Source of the DNA: CAZWRV01 sp964636325 | Lineage (GTDB): Bacteria; Verrucomicrobiota; Lentisphaeria; Victivallales; GWF2-50-93 | Direction of reading: 5' to 3' | Assembly: GCA_964636325.1 (NCBI GenBank) | Contig: CAZWRV010000046.1 | Location: 1-46,271, forward strand | DNA: 46,271 nucleotides | In this document: piece by piece, positions 32,451 to 41,463 of the stretch | How positions within the stretch are numbered: position 1 is the stretch's first letter | Layout: every line of letters starts with the position of its first letter | Notes under the pieces: model-generated | The model's input: only the letters and a program-made list of their open reading frames with translations | Database searches by the model: none | Told to the model about the DNA's origin: nothing | Position numbers and translations under genes: made by a program

Positions 32451-33550
32451 CGTGCGGCGGACCAGTCTTCGGCGCGCTTGAGAAGGTCACGGGCGGCGGT
32501 TTCGCTTTCGCATTCGCGGTCGGGCATTATGAAGATGCCGTCCGGACCGAACTCGCGGAGGAACGGCTGGATTTTCTCCATCGCCATGCCGAGCAGCAGC
32601 AGCGACTTGCCGCCCGCGCGGACCTGGTGGTAGAGGTCGAACCAGCATTTATCTCCGACATCCGGCTGACCGGCGCCGGGTGTCCACTGTATCGCGTTGA
32701 GCCTTTCGATCTTGACCAGGTGCTGGACATGCGGGATGCAGTTCGGTCCGTCCAGATGGTAGACCGAATAGTCGAGCCGTGCGCACTGCCTTGCGAGATA
32801 CGGCGCGACGAATTCCGCGAACATGTCGGGGCCGATCATGTAGCAGAAGTCGCACTGGACCTTCGCCATCCGGCCGGGCGCCCAGACCTGGAAGGCGGTG
32901 TACGCGTTGCCGCCCTGTTCGTCCTTCACAAGATCATAGATCGGGTCGAAGTATTTGAAGTAAAGCCCCTCAAGATGCTCGAGCCAGCGGTGGACCCATT
33001 CAGGACGGTCGTAAAGATCGTAGAGAAGCGCCTGCGGATCCCGCATTGCGGCGAGGATGTCCAGGCCTTCGACGAGGTCTGGGACGGTCATGTAGCATTT
33101 GCCGCGGGCCCTGATGGCCCCTTCGCGGACCATCTTGTGGTGTATCCGCCACCATTTGTTGTCGGGATCGAAAGAGGGAAGCGGAGTCTTTTCAGGATTT
33201 TCATGGTCTATGCAGGGCTTGAACCAGATTGTGTCCCATGAGAAACCCGGTTCACTGCCGAGGTACAGTGCAAGGCTGCCGGGGCCGAGATCGAGGCTGA
33301 ACTTCGGAAATGCCTCGCCTACGAATGCCCGGCCTATCATCCATGCCTCCTGCTCGTCAAGGCGCCGCTGTGAGTCCAGATAATAAGGTTCCGGCTCGGA
33401 GTGCGGGTTCTTCGGCAGTGGGGAGAATGAGCGCGGCTTGTCGCTCGGCGCGCCTACGGCAAGCGCCGGTCGTCCAAGGCTCTTGCCCTGCCACCATGCA
33501 GTGAAATGCTTGCGCGCATCGCTCCAGTCGGACTTGTAAGAAAGGCTCAT
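32447..33550 (-). CDS. UroD-like protein (uroporphyrinogen decarboxylase family)
   Basis: This 367-residue TIM-barrel protein is related to the uroporphyrinogen decarboxylase superfamily. In carbohydrate-use loci of this kind of bacterium such proteins have no proven substrate; some relatives are corrinoid methyltransferases. Visible features are EPGFSWDTIW, QVWAPGRMAKVQCDF, a Cys-Ile-Pro-His stretch (GPNCIPHVQHL) and ECESETAARDLLKRA at the end. The ATG at 33550 with AGGAAG upstream is better than the in-frame ATG at 33604. It is divergent from the AraC regulator, which may control it. Confidence 0.78.
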   Translation of the reverse strand: MSLSYKSDWSDARKHFTAWWQGKSLGRPALAVGAPSDKPRSFSPLPKNPHSEPEPYYLDSQRRLDEQEAWMIGRAFVGEAFPKFSLDLGPGSLALYLGSEPGFSWDTIWFKPCIDHENPEKTPLPSFDPDNKWWRIHHKMVREGAIRARGKCYMTVPDLVEGLDILAAMRDPQALLYDLYDRPEWVHRWLEHLEGLYFKYFDPIYDLVKDEQGGNAYTAFQVWAPGRMAKVQCDFCYMIGPDMFAEFVAPYLARQCARLDYSVYHLDGPNCIPHVQHLVKIERLNAIQWTPGAGQPDVGDKCWFDLYHQVRAGGKSLLLLGMAMEKIQPFLREFGPDGIFIMPDRECESETAARDLLKRAEDWSAAR

Positions 33551-33870
33551 GGGACTTCCTGTTGTTTTCATTTTCAGATTGCAATCGGTCGCAGCCGACC
33601 GCAATCGGTTGCGGGCTTATAAAATACTTCAGTAACCGACAATCGCCAACCTTGGCAGAGAACGGCCCTAAAATCTGTCGAGTCCTGAAATGGGGTCAAG
33701 CGGAAATCTGGAGGCGGAGGGTGTTCAGGCGCCAGGGAAAAACTATTATACCGCGAGCATAAAACACCTTACTGAAACCCGACATCCGACACCTGGCGTG
33801 TAAAACGTTGTTGCAATCACTTTGTTCATATGATAAAATTATGGAAAGATAAAATAAGAGGCGGAGTCGT
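33551..33870. other. Divergent promoter region with repeats
   Basis: This 320-bp gap between two divergent genes holds no gene. It contains a CGGTCG-cagc-CGACCG hairpin at 33586-33601, a duplicated GCAATCGGT, an inverted pair formed by GTGTTCAGGCGCC (around 33720) and CGACATCCGACACCTGGCG (around 33781), and AT-rich DNA (33820-33850) just before the AraC start that could hold its promoter. The pair belongs to the CTGACACC repeat family seen near 3.4-3.8 kb. Confidence 0.5.
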
Positions 33871-34734
33871 ATGCTCTGGACGCTGCCGAAAATCCAAGTC
33901 ATGGGTGTTTCGCTCTTCGACCCGATATGGTCGCAGCGCGAGCATGCCTCGACGCATATTGAACTTCTGCAGGTGATGCGGGGCCGCGTCGAACTGCATC
34001 TGAAGGGCAGAACCGTCGGCGCCGGCCCCGGCGACATCCTGCTCATCCCTACCGGCGCGGTCCACCGCGACGCTTTCGATCCGGCGGAGCCTTTCGAGGT
34101 ATTCATGGTATTCTTCCGTTGGAGCGCGGAGAAGGCTTTTTTTTCGAGCGTCCAGCCAAGCCTCCTGTCCGATCTATCCATGGCGGCCCGGGCCGCGTTG
34201 AGCCAGGAGCTGGACCGCCTGCGCACGGCAGGCCCCGGTGTCACCGAGGCCGAGCAGGGCCTGGCACAGGCGCGCCTCCTCGCCGTCCTGCTGCTCCTTC
34301 TTCGCGAGGCGCAGCTTGCCGAGGAGGCGGCCACACCGATCGACAGAGATGAGCTCTCGCGCCGCCGCCGTCAGATTCTGGTGCATCAGGCCAAGGCGTA
34401 TCTCGAGGCGCATTACGACAGGCTCGTCGGCCTCGACGACATCGCCAAGGCGCTGCGCGTCAGCGCCTACCATCTTTCGCATCTTTTCAGCAAGGAGAGC
34501 GGATTCACGCTCTTCGACTACCTCACGGAACTCCGCCTCCGCAAGGCGCGCGAACTGCTGCGCAAAGGGGGCGTCACCGTGGCCGAAGTCTCGGAGCGGG
34601 TAGGATACGACAACGCCAACTATTTCGCCAAGGTCTTCCGCCGGCACTTCGGCATCGCGCCGAGCGAGATGCAGCTACGTGCCACCGGCCGTAAATTCAA
34701 GTTGTCCTCTCCAAGGGAGAAGCGGCCACGCTGA
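33871..34734 (+). CDS. AraC family transcriptional regulator
   Basis: This 287-residue regulator has an N-terminal cupin sensor (THIELLQVMRGRVELHLKG, then GAGPGDILLIPTGAVHRD) and a C-terminal AraC DNA-binding domain. The latter has two helix-turn-helix units: LDDIAKALRVSAYHLSHLFS and VAEVSERVGYDNANYFAKVF, followed by RRHFGIAPSEM. Such proteins sense sugars and activate neighbouring catabolic genes. The start codon at 33871 is preceded by GAGGCGGAGTCGT. It is divergent from the UroD/SGNH pair and upstream of the aminotransferase, so either could be its target. Confidence 0.92.
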   Translation: MLWTLPKIQVMGVSLFDPIWSQREHASTHIELLQVMRGRVELHLKGRTVGAGPGDILLIPTGAVHRDAFDPAEPFEVFMVFFRWSAEKAFFSSVQPSLLSDLSMAARAALSQELDRLRTAGPGVTEAEQGLAQARLLAVLLLLLREAQLAEEAATPIDRDELSRRRRQILVHQAKAYLEAHYDRLVGLDDIAKALRVSAYHLSHLFSKESGFTLFDYLTELRLRKARELLRKGGVTVAEVSERVGYDNANYFAKVFRRHFGIAPSEMQLRATGRKFKLSSPREKRPR

Positions 34735-34891
34735 GATAACGGTTTCAGAGCGTATTTGCCATTTTCGCAACGGATTACCCTTAAGCGCAAATTATTCCTC
34801 TTGCCGCCCGGCACGCGAACTGTTAATCTAGCCCCCATGCCGCGAAGTGCGTCTTCTGCACTTGATGCGGTGCATCATTAGTCCGGAACTC

Positions 34892-35027
34892 AAAATTCCA
34901 AGCTCCAAAATCCAAATCACAAATAAATTCCAATTCGCAAACCCCAAACAGCGCGGTTCATAGCTTGGATATTGAAGATTAAGGGTTGAGATTTATCTGG
35001 AATTTGGCACTTGAAGTTTGGAATTTA
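34892..35027 (+). repeat. TTCCAA hairpin repeat, copy 1
   Basis: The left arm AAATTCCAAGCTCCAAAATC and the right arm TTTGGCACTTGAAGTTTGGA (followed by ATTT) are imperfect inverted copies of about 35 bp. A related element of nearly the same length and order, with a GCGCGGTTCATAG-like centre (GACGCGATCCATAG in copy 2), is at 36398-36532. Copy 1 ends 54 bp before the aminotransferase start, so it lies in the leader. The rest of the 347-bp gap has no gene. Confidence 0.75.
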
Positions 35028-35081
35028 AAAACGCTTAAGGCATAGAACTCAAAAACAAAGACACTAAATAAGGAGTCCGTC

Positions 35082-36368
35082 ATGTCATCGAACGCGAAAC
35101 TGGCAATCCTGGGCGGCAAGCCCGCCGTGGCGAAGAATGTGAAATTCAAAGTCTGGCCGAAGCTCACCAAGGACGACGAGAAGTTTGTCCTGGCCTCCCT
35201 GCGCCAGCCCTGGCACGCCTGGGGCCCGAACTGCACGGCCCTGCAGACCGAGTTCGCCCAGTGGAACGGCAACAAGTTCGCGCTGGCCACGAACAGCGGC
35301 ACGGCGGCCCTGCACATGGCATTGGCTGCCGGCGGCATCGGCTGCGGCGACGAAGTGATCACCACGACGGTCTCTTGGACATCCAGCGCCACCTGCATCC
35401 TGCACCACAACGCCATCCCGGTCTTCGTGGACGTCGACTGGGACACCCAGCTCATCGATCCCGCCAAGATAGAGGCGGCGATCACGAAGAAGACCAAGGC
35501 CATCCTGCCCGTCCACTACTGGGGCGTCTCCTGCGACATGGACGCCATCATGGCCATCGCCCGCAAGCACAACCTCTACGTCATCGAGGACGCCTGCCAG
35601 GCGCACGGCGCGACATACCGAGGCAAAAAGGTCGGCACGATCGGCAACTGCGGCGCGTTCAGCCTGAACCAGAACAAGAACTGGTGCGGCGGCGAGGGCG
35701 GCATGTTCGTAACCGACGACGAGCAGCAGATGATCAAGGCCCGCGCACTCATGAGCTTCGGCGAGATGAACGCCCCCGAGTCCAAGCGCGACTTCCACAG
35801 CTACGGCATGGGCTGGATGTACCGCACCAATGACCTCTCCGCCGCCTACGCCCGCGCCGGCCTGAAGAACCTCGACCGCACCAACGCCCTCGCCCGGAAG
35901 AACTTCGACTATCTCCAGGAGAAGCTTGACGGCCTTCCGGGCTTCGTTGCGCCGAAGGAGACGAAGAATTCCAAGGGCAACGGCTACGCATACGTCCTGC
36001 GCGTGGATCCGAACGTCGTCAGGCGCCGCGAGGATCTGGCGCCGTTCCGCGACGCGGTTATCGCAGCATTGACGGCCGAAGGCGTGCCGGTGGCTTCTGC
36101 GCGCTGGATGCTCCCCGCTCACACCGTCTTCCAGGCCAAAAACGGCTACGGCAACGGCTGCCCCTGGGAATGTCCCTACGCCCGTAAAGGCATCGACTAC
36201 TCACTGAAACAGTATCCGGTATCACTCAAAGTGATAGACTCATGCATCCAGATCGCCATCAACGGCCACCGCCCGCCGAACGGGCGCAAGGAGCTCGACG
36301 CTATCGTCAAGGGCGTGCGCAAGGTCTTCGAGAACCTCGACCAGGTTCCGATGCAGAAGGGGAACTAA
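35082..36368 (+). CDS. DegT/DnrJ/EryC1 family aminotransferase
   Basis: This 428-residue PLP-dependent enzyme adds or removes an amino group on a keto-sugar or inositol. Family motifs include ATNSGTAALHMALAA (69-83), VHYWGVSCDM, the ED in YVIEDACQAHGATYRGKKVG and the Schiff-base Lys199 in FSLNQNKNWCGGEGGMF. Length is normal. The start follows AAGGAGT. It is followed, after a hairpin repeat, by a sugar isomerase on the same strand. The pairing is typical of amino-sugar or cyclitol use, which is inferred. Confidence 0.92.
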   Translation: MSSNAKLAILGGKPAVAKNVKFKVWPKLTKDDEKFVLASLRQPWHAWGPNCTALQTEFAQWNGNKFALATNSGTAALHMALAAGGIGCGDEVITTTVSWTSSATCILHHNAIPVFVDVDWDTQLIDPAKIEAAITKKTKAILPVHYWGVSCDMDAIMAIARKHNLYVIEDACQAHGATYRGKKVGTIGNCGAFSLNQNKNWCGGEGGMFVTDDEQQMIKARALMSFGEMNAPESKRDFHSYGMGWMYRTNDLSAAYARAGLKNLDRTNALARKNFDYLQEKLDGLPGFVAPKETKNSKGNGYAYVLRVDPNVVRRREDLAPFRDAVIAALTAEGVPVASARWMLPAHTVFQAKNGYGNGCPWECPYARKGIDYSLKQYPVSLKVIDSCIQIAINGHRPPNGRKELDAIVKGVRKVFENLDQVPMQKGN

Positions 36369-36397
36369 GAGCCTCGGTGGGGCTTTGCCCGCAGTCA

Positions 36398-36532
36398 AAA
36401 ATTCCAAGTTACAAATTCCAAATCCCAATTAATTTCCAAGTTACAAATTCCAAACGACGCGATCCATAGTTTTGATGTTGAAATTTGAAATATGAGATTT
36501 ATTTGGAGCTTGGTGCTTGGAATTTGGAATTT
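36398..36532 (+). repeat. TTCCAA hairpin repeat, copy 2
   Basis: The arms AAATTCCAAGTTACAAATTC and TTGGTGCTTGGAATTTGGAA form an imperfect inverted repeat. The centre resembles that of copy 1 at 34892-35027. It ends 37 bp before the sugar isomerase start. In-frame codons upstream of that start come from this repeat and are not part of the gene. Confidence 0.75.
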
Positions 36533-36568
36533 AATAACATCTGTAAAAACATTTTTATGAGGAACAAA

Positions 36569-37393
36569 ATGAACTACACAATGATGTCCTACACGATGGC
36601 TCGTCAATGCAAGGACGGCAGGCCCGACATGGCCTTCATCTGCCGCACGGCACGCGAGGCCGGTCTGGAAACCATGGACGTGGACACGCTCTACCATTAC
36701 ACGGCCAAGGATATCCGTAAGATCGCCGACGACCACGGCATCCGCATCGTCTGCTATACGTTCTTCCCCGACCTCAACCATCCGGACGCCAAGGGCCGGG
36801 CGCCGGGCCTGGAGGCCGTTCGCCAGGGGCTCGAGGTCGCCAACGTCCTCGGCGCGCCTGTGATCATGCTCCCCATCACTGCCAAGGCCGGTCAGACGCG
36901 AGACCAGAGCCGTCAGTACGTGATCGAAGGGCTTAAGGACGCGGTCAAGCTCGGAGAGAAGGCGGGAGTTCAGGTAAGCGTCGAGCACTTCCCACAGCCG
37001 GACAGCCCGTTCGTCACGTCGAAGGACATCAACCAGGCCCTGGAGGCAGTGCCGGGTCTCAAGGTCACATTCGACTGCGGCAACTGCCTCACCGGCGGCG
37101 AGGATCCGCGCGACGGTTTCCTCAACAGCAAGGACAGCACCGTCTTCGCCCACTTCAAGGATTGGATCCGCCAGCCGGCCGGCACAGGGATGAAAGGCCT
37201 GGACGGCAACTGGTACAAGCCCGAACTCATCGGACGCGGCATCGTTGACTACCCGGCCCTCCTGAAGACAATGATAAAGGCGAAATACTCGGGATACATC
37301 AACATCGAGTATGAAGGAAACGAAATCCCTGCGGCCGAGGCGGTGAAGCTTGCAGTAGAATACCTGCGCGCGGAAGAGGCGAAGATCGCCTGA
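36569..37393 (+). CDS. Sugar phosphate isomerase/epimerase
   Basis: This 274-residue xylose-isomerase-like TIM barrel has EAGLETMDVDTLYHYTA, then GAPVIMLPITAKAG and metal-ligand motifs in SVEHFP, TFDCGN and FAHFKDW, with INIEYEGNE at the end. The family interconverts small sugars or sugar acids. The ATG at 36569 has GAGGAAC seven bases upstream. Upstream in-frame ATGs at 36485 and 36557 fall in or beside the repeat. It is followed by a good terminator at 37404. Confidence 0.9.
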   Translation: MNYTMMSYTMARQCKDGRPDMAFICRTAREAGLETMDVDTLYHYTAKDIRKIADDHGIRIVCYTFFPDLNHPDAKGRAPGLEAVRQGLEVANVLGAPVIMLPITAKAGQTRDQSRQYVIEGLKDAVKLGEKAGVQVSVEHFPQPDSPFVTSKDINQALEAVPGLKVTFDCGNCLTGGEDPRDGFLNSKDSTVFAHFKDWIRQPAGTGMKGLDGNWYKPELIGRGIVDYPALLKTMIKAKYSGYINIEYEGNEIPAAEAVKLAVEYLRAEEAKIA

Positions 37394-37403
37394 GGAATAA
37401 AGT

Positions 37404-37437
37404 GGGCGCGGAAGCGCCCTCCTCTCTTTTTTGTTTT
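37404..37437 (+). terminator. Rho-independent terminator of the isomerase gene
   Basis: GGGCGC, loop GGAA, GCGCCC (37404-37419), then a T-rich tail (TCCTCTCTTTTTTGTTTT). It ends the aminotransferase/isomerase transcript, 11 bp after the isomerase stop codon. Confidence 0.8.
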
Positions 37438-37552
37438 CTCTGTGACTCTGTGTCTCTAGCGAGCAGGTGGTTTATATTTCGGCTCGGGAAAAATTTTCCA
37501 GGGGAATACGGGGACGATTTTTATTGGGCCTGGATGAATCCCCCCCCCCCGA

Positions 37553-38062
37553 CTCGCGGCAGCAGAACGGAACCGACGACTGGGGTCTGCAGGAGAGGCT
37601 CTTGATCCATCCGGATGCCTGGCGGGAGATCTGGAAGCCCCACTACGCCAGAGTCTACAAGGCCGCGCACGAGGCCGGCACGCTGACGTTCCTCCACAGC
37701 TGCGGATATGTCATGGACATCCTGGAAGATATCATCGAAGCAGGTCTGGATGTGATCCAACTCGACCAGCAGGAGAACATTGGCCTTGAAAATCTCGGAA
37801 GGCGCTTCGGCGGCAGGATCACCTTCTGGTGTCCGGTCGACATTCAGACGGTCATGTGCAACGGATCCGAAAAACAGATCCGCGAATACTGCAGGATGCT
37901 CGTCGAGACTCTAGGCCGCAAGGAAGGCGGATTCATCCCGAAATGGTACGGCGATCCAAAGGGCGCAGGCACAGCCAGAAGGCCATAGACACGATGTGCT
38001 CGGAATTCCTCAAGCTCGGCGCCGACATCAAAAGCCTGAACTATAAATATCCTCCCCGATAA
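37553..38062 (+). pseudogene. Broken UroD-like gene
   Basis: This is the C-terminal half of a UroD-superfamily protein: TDDWGLQERLLIHPDAWREI, LTFLHSCGYVMDILEDIIEA and FWCPVDIQTVMCNG are clear. The N-terminal half (about 180 residues in intact relatives) is missing. Upstream is a run of 11 C (37540-37550) preceded by non-coding sequence. Near 37968 the frame is lost by a one-base gap; the +1 frame continues HSQKAIDTMCSEFLKLGA, the expected C-terminus. A real pseudogene or assembly errors at the C run could explain this. Confidence 0.75.
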
Positions 38063-38140
38063 GCTGGCCATAAAAGGCATAAAAAATCTCAGATTCAGCG
38101 AGGCTGAAAGGGAAAACGGAAAATCTCAAATATTATCGGC

Positions 38141-39748
38141 TCAACGTCTTCGGTTGAGAGGCCAGTCAAGGACACCGCATCGGGTCGCCCATTCCTCGTA
38201 TTGCCGTATCAGCTTTTTCTTGCGGCCGCTGTTCCCACGGGACAAGTCGTGCAGTTCAGTCCTGTCATTCTCCATATTGTACAGTTCCCATTCATCTGGA
38301 TGCTTCCGGACCAGCTTCCACGCACCGTCACGGACTGCGCAGTTGCCTTCGTGCTCCCAGAAGATAGGGCGTTCACGTTCCTTCGTCCCGCCCTTGAGCA
38401 GACAGAGGAAGCTCTCGCCTTCCATCGGGGTTATCTCCCTGCCGCCATACTCGCGCGGATACGTTGCTCCGGCGACATCCAGACAGGTGGCCATGATGTC
38501 AATCACATGGCAGGGCCGGTGGGACAAGCCACCCTGCTGGAGTGTGCCTGCCGGCCACTGGACAATGCAAGGCGTGGCGACGCCGCCTTCATGAACCCAG
38601 TGCTTATATAGCCGGAACGGCGAGTTTGACATATTGGCCCAAGGAAGATCATAGCTCATGAAAGTGGTTCCGGGCCCTGGAGAGAGTCCTTCGATGTTGC
38701 CGACCACACATGTTTCTCCTGGTCTTCCTGTATGACGGTATATGCTGGGCCAGCTGGTTCCATCGCCGTCTTCGTTTAAAAATTCGGCACATCCTCCGTT
38801 GTCGCTTAAAAACACAAGCATCGTGTTGTCCTCGGCTCCTGAGGCGCGCAACGCATCCAGTATTTTACCGATGCCACGGTCCATGCATTCGACCTGCGCG
38901 GCGTATACAGCCATCCGCAGATCCTCCCATTCCTGCCGGGCCATGCTGTCGCCGTGGAAATCTCGCGAGTCCGGATCGCGTGGAGAAATGTCCCATTCCG
39001 GACTAAGCACGCCCATTCCCTTGAGGCTTTCATGGCGCGCCGTGCGGAAATAATCCCAGCCTTTCCTGTATGCGCCGCGGTATTTCTCGATGTCATCGGG
39101 CCTCGCATGCAGCGGCCAATGAGGGGCGGTATAGCACACATGCAGGAAGAACGGCTGCCTGGCGGCAACCGCATCTTCAATCATGCCGCAAGCTTTTCCG
39201 CTGATGGCGTCCGTATAATAGAAGTCGTCCGCAAAAGTGTTGATGCGCCGGTACTGATCCATCAGGCCATGAGGATTGAAATAGCTGCCGCAGCCGGCGA
39301 GAGTTCCGTAGAACCGGTCGAAACCCCTTGAAAGAGGCGAAGGATTGCGCTCGGTTCCCGGCACCACCCTCGGGCTCCCGAGAATCGGCAGTCCCGGAGA
39401 TACATGCCATTTGCCCGAATAATATGTGCGATAACCGTGTTCGCGCAGCACTTCCGCTATGGTCACGCAATCCGAACGTAGATAGCCTTGGTATGCCGGA
39501 CCGACGCCGGGATCTCCCACCATAAGCCCCACGCCCGCCTGATGGGGATAGAGTCCGGTCAACAGGCTGGCACGGGAAGGACAGCACCGCGCGCAGTTAT
39601 ACATTTGCGTGAAACGGACTCCTTTCGAAGCCATCGAGTCCAGTTGCGGTGTTCTGATCTCCGACCCGAAACATCCGATGTCGGAGAATCCCATATCATC
39701 GGCAAGAATCACAATTATGTTTGGCTGCTCTGGCGTTCTTTTGCTCAT
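38141..39748 (-). CDS. Type I sulfatase (formylglycine-dependent)
   Basis: This 535-residue enzyme removes sulfate esters from glycans. It starts NIIVILADDMGFSDIGCFG with the metal-binding DD. The formylglycine motif is Cys55 in CARCCPSRASLLTG, which needs maturation by a formylglycine-generating enzyme such as anSME. Further motifs are YRTYYSGKWHVSPG, TMLVFLSDNGGCAEF and the C-terminal EWELYNMENDRTELHDLS, as in family S1. The ATG at 39748 begins the usual N-terminus. No signal peptide is seen. It lies near a heparinase-like gene, so the substrate may be a sulfated glycan. Confidence 0.93.
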   Translation of the reverse strand: MSKRTPEQPNIIVILADDMGFSDIGCFGSEIRTPQLDSMASKGVRFTQMYNCARCCPSRASLLTGLYPHQAGVGLMVGDPGVGPAYQGYLRSDCVTIAEVLREHGYRTYYSGKWHVSPGLPILGSPRVVPGTERNPSPLSRGFDRFYGTLAGCGSYFNPHGLMDQYRRINTFADDFYYTDAISGKACGMIEDAVAARQPFFLHVCYTAPHWPLHARPDDIEKYRGAYRKGWDYFRTARHESLKGMGVLSPEWDISPRDPDSRDFHGDSMARQEWEDLRMAVYAAQVECMDRGIGKILDALRASGAEDNTMLVFLSDNGGCAEFLNEDGDGTSWPSIYRHTGRPGETCVVGNIEGLSPGPGTTFMSYDLPWANMSNSPFRLYKHWVHEGGVATPCIVQWPAGTLQQGGLSHRPCHVIDIMATCLDVAGATYPREYGGREITPMEGESFLCLLKGGTKERERPIFWEHEGNCAVRDGAWKLVRKHPDEWELYNMENDRTELHDLSRGNSGRKKKLIRQYEEWATRCGVLDWPLNRRR

Positions 39749-40401
39749 ACCTAACTGCACCATATAGACTATACTGTGCTTCAACAAGCCGTTTCATCAA
39801 GGCGTCACTCATTTCTCTTTCGAGGTCGCCTCCGCCGCAGGATATGCGGTTTGTCCATCTTGTTTAATTTCTCTAATGATCCAATTTAAAATCTCAAAAC
39901 CGAGCCGTTGCAGATTATGCCGGAGCACACCAAATACCGATGGGAGGGATTTGTCGCAATCGCAAAGGGTATGATGAAGGAAGTCGGGGTCATACCTGTG
40001 ATTTGACAATAAGCCTTTCAATTTCTTCGACCCTTGTCTTAAGTTTTCTATCGTTCTTTATTTTTAGCGCCATATTATATCTGCTTCTTGTCATTGCCCC
40101 AACCGTCAATGATCCCAGATGATTCCCGAGCTCGCTGATGGAATATTTCCCTCGCAATATTTGACTCGACTCTCAACGGCCTAGCCATATTCATTGCTCC
40201 GATTTCAGTTACTACCAAGAATATAGCACCTCATTACATGTTGTCATATCATAGGTTTGCCCCCGATGTACGCTCGATGAGGAATCAAACGGAGCAGAGG
40301 CGGGAAAGAACGCCAAATGGGAAGCCGGACGTGAAGAAATAAGGCGATTCTACAATCGCTTGATAATATAAATTCCATACCCGCTGTTGGCCGCCGCAAG
40401 T
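39749..40401. other. 653-bp gap with decayed transposase-like remnant
   Basis: No intact gene is present. A RAYT-like remnant occupies 39990-40188. The rest is AT-rich and includes short open frames with no supporting evidence. Confidence 0.5.
39990..40188 (-). pseudogene. REP-associated (RAYT-type) transposase remnant
   Basis: Reading on the minus strand, an ATG at 40188 begins MARPLRVE, the typical N-terminus of RAYT/IS200-like transposases. After eight codons the frame must shift by one. It then reads ILRGKYSISELGNHLGSLTV and continues with MALKIKNDRKLKTRVEEIER up to a stop at 39990, matching the C-terminal helices of the same family. The catalytic middle is deleted. The match is by eye and short, so it is tentative. 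Confidence 0.45.
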
Positions 40402-41325
40402 TCAGGAATGTAACCGCCACAGATCGGCATCTCTGATTCCGACCGACTCCAGCATTGCCACCGCGGCTCCGAAGACAATCCCGCGGCCTTCGCCAATGCC
40501 GTCGGACGGCCCGTCCGGATTTGCCGGCCAATACGTAGACTCGCCGTAGCGGTGGTGCTGGGAATGGTAGTCTGATCCGATGGAAAGCCTGACTCCGGCT
40601 GACTTAAGGCCTGCCAGATATTCTGCGTACTGAATCTTGAACTTGTCAGGATATTTGTCGTTGAGCAGGACGGCGTAGAGGTTGATCTCCACGACCGTTT
40701 CAGACTGGCGGGCTGCCGCCGCGAAATCGTCGTGCATGGATTTTGGGATATGCTCAAAGTCGTCGAACCATGGTGCACCGCGGTAGCATCCGTCCGCATC
40801 CTGCCAGTGGCCCATCCACCACCAAGGATGTGCGACTATATCCACGAGAGGATTGCTTGCGAGAAACATGTTCTGCCGGTGATAGTCCCGGATTATAGCA
40901 TCTCGCTCATAAGGAACATAAAGCGGCCAGTGCGTTCCGCCGACGACATACTCGGCCTTCAGGCGCTTCAGATCTTCGGCGCCGATGCCGAGGGCCGGCC
41001 TGGAGTCTGGAGGCCCGCCGGAGCGCAGGCCGTAGACGGCGTCGTCATGGCCTCCCGCCGAAATCTGCGCCAGCTCCCATTCCGAAACGCAGCTTACCTC
41101 AATGCCGAAGTGCATCCCGGGCATCGGCTGAAGGGCCTCGAACTCTCGGCGCGAAGCTTCGATGTCCGGAATATTGAGCGGCGTGTGCAGATGATCCGTC
41201 ACACCAAAGTCGGTGATGCCGGCCGAACGAATCGCGGCCGCAGATTCCGCCATCGTAGTAGGTATCTTTCCGCCTTTGCAGTCGCATGAATTACGGCTGT
41301 GCCAGTGCCAGTCGCTGGTGAACAT
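40402..41325 (-). CDS. PHP-domain metal-dependent hydrolase
   Basis: This 307-residue protein has PHP-domain metal ligands: TSDWHWHSRNS at the start (His7, His9), VTDHLHTPL, later VDIVAHPWWW and a C-terminal SIGSDYHSQ. PHP proteins include histidinol phosphatases and metal-dependent phosphoesterases. The N-terminus is normal, with GGAG ten bases upstream. It is 138 bp after the heparinase-like gene on the same strand. Function is inferred at family level only. Confidence 0.85.
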   Translation of the reverse strand: MFTSDWHWHSRNSCDCKGGKIPTTMAESAAAIRSAGITDFGVTDHLHTPLNIPDIEASRREFEALQPMPGMHFGIEVSCVSEWELAQISAGGHDDAVYGLRSGGPPDSRPALGIGAEDLKRLKAEYVVGGTHWPLYVPYERDAIIRDYHRQNMFLASNPLVDIVAHPWWWMGHWQDADGCYRGAPWFDDFEHIPKSMHDDFAAAARQSETVVEINLYAVLLNDKYPDKFKIQYAEYLAGLKSAGVRLSIGSDYHSQHHRYGESTYWPANPDGPSDGIGEGRGIVFGAAVAMLESVGIRDADLWRLHS

Positions 41326-41463
41326 TTTTCTGAAACTCCGTTATCCGTCATCAGTTATCCGTTAACCGTAATCGTTCACCGATAAGCTTCATCCCGACAA
41401 AACTGCGGACTCCGCAGATCGGCTCTATCCTGATGAAAATATTGGCACTCGCCAGTATTTCAA

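Noticed and set aside
37467..37552. Extending the UroD-like remnant upstream through the C run
   Set aside because: The codons before the run do not match the family and include simple repeats, so the N-terminal half is treated as missing.
39809..40021. A 70-codon minus-strand frame after the RAYT-like remnant
   Set aside because: No ribosome site, it overlaps the remnant in another frame and lies in AT-rich repeat-like DNA. No family is recognised.
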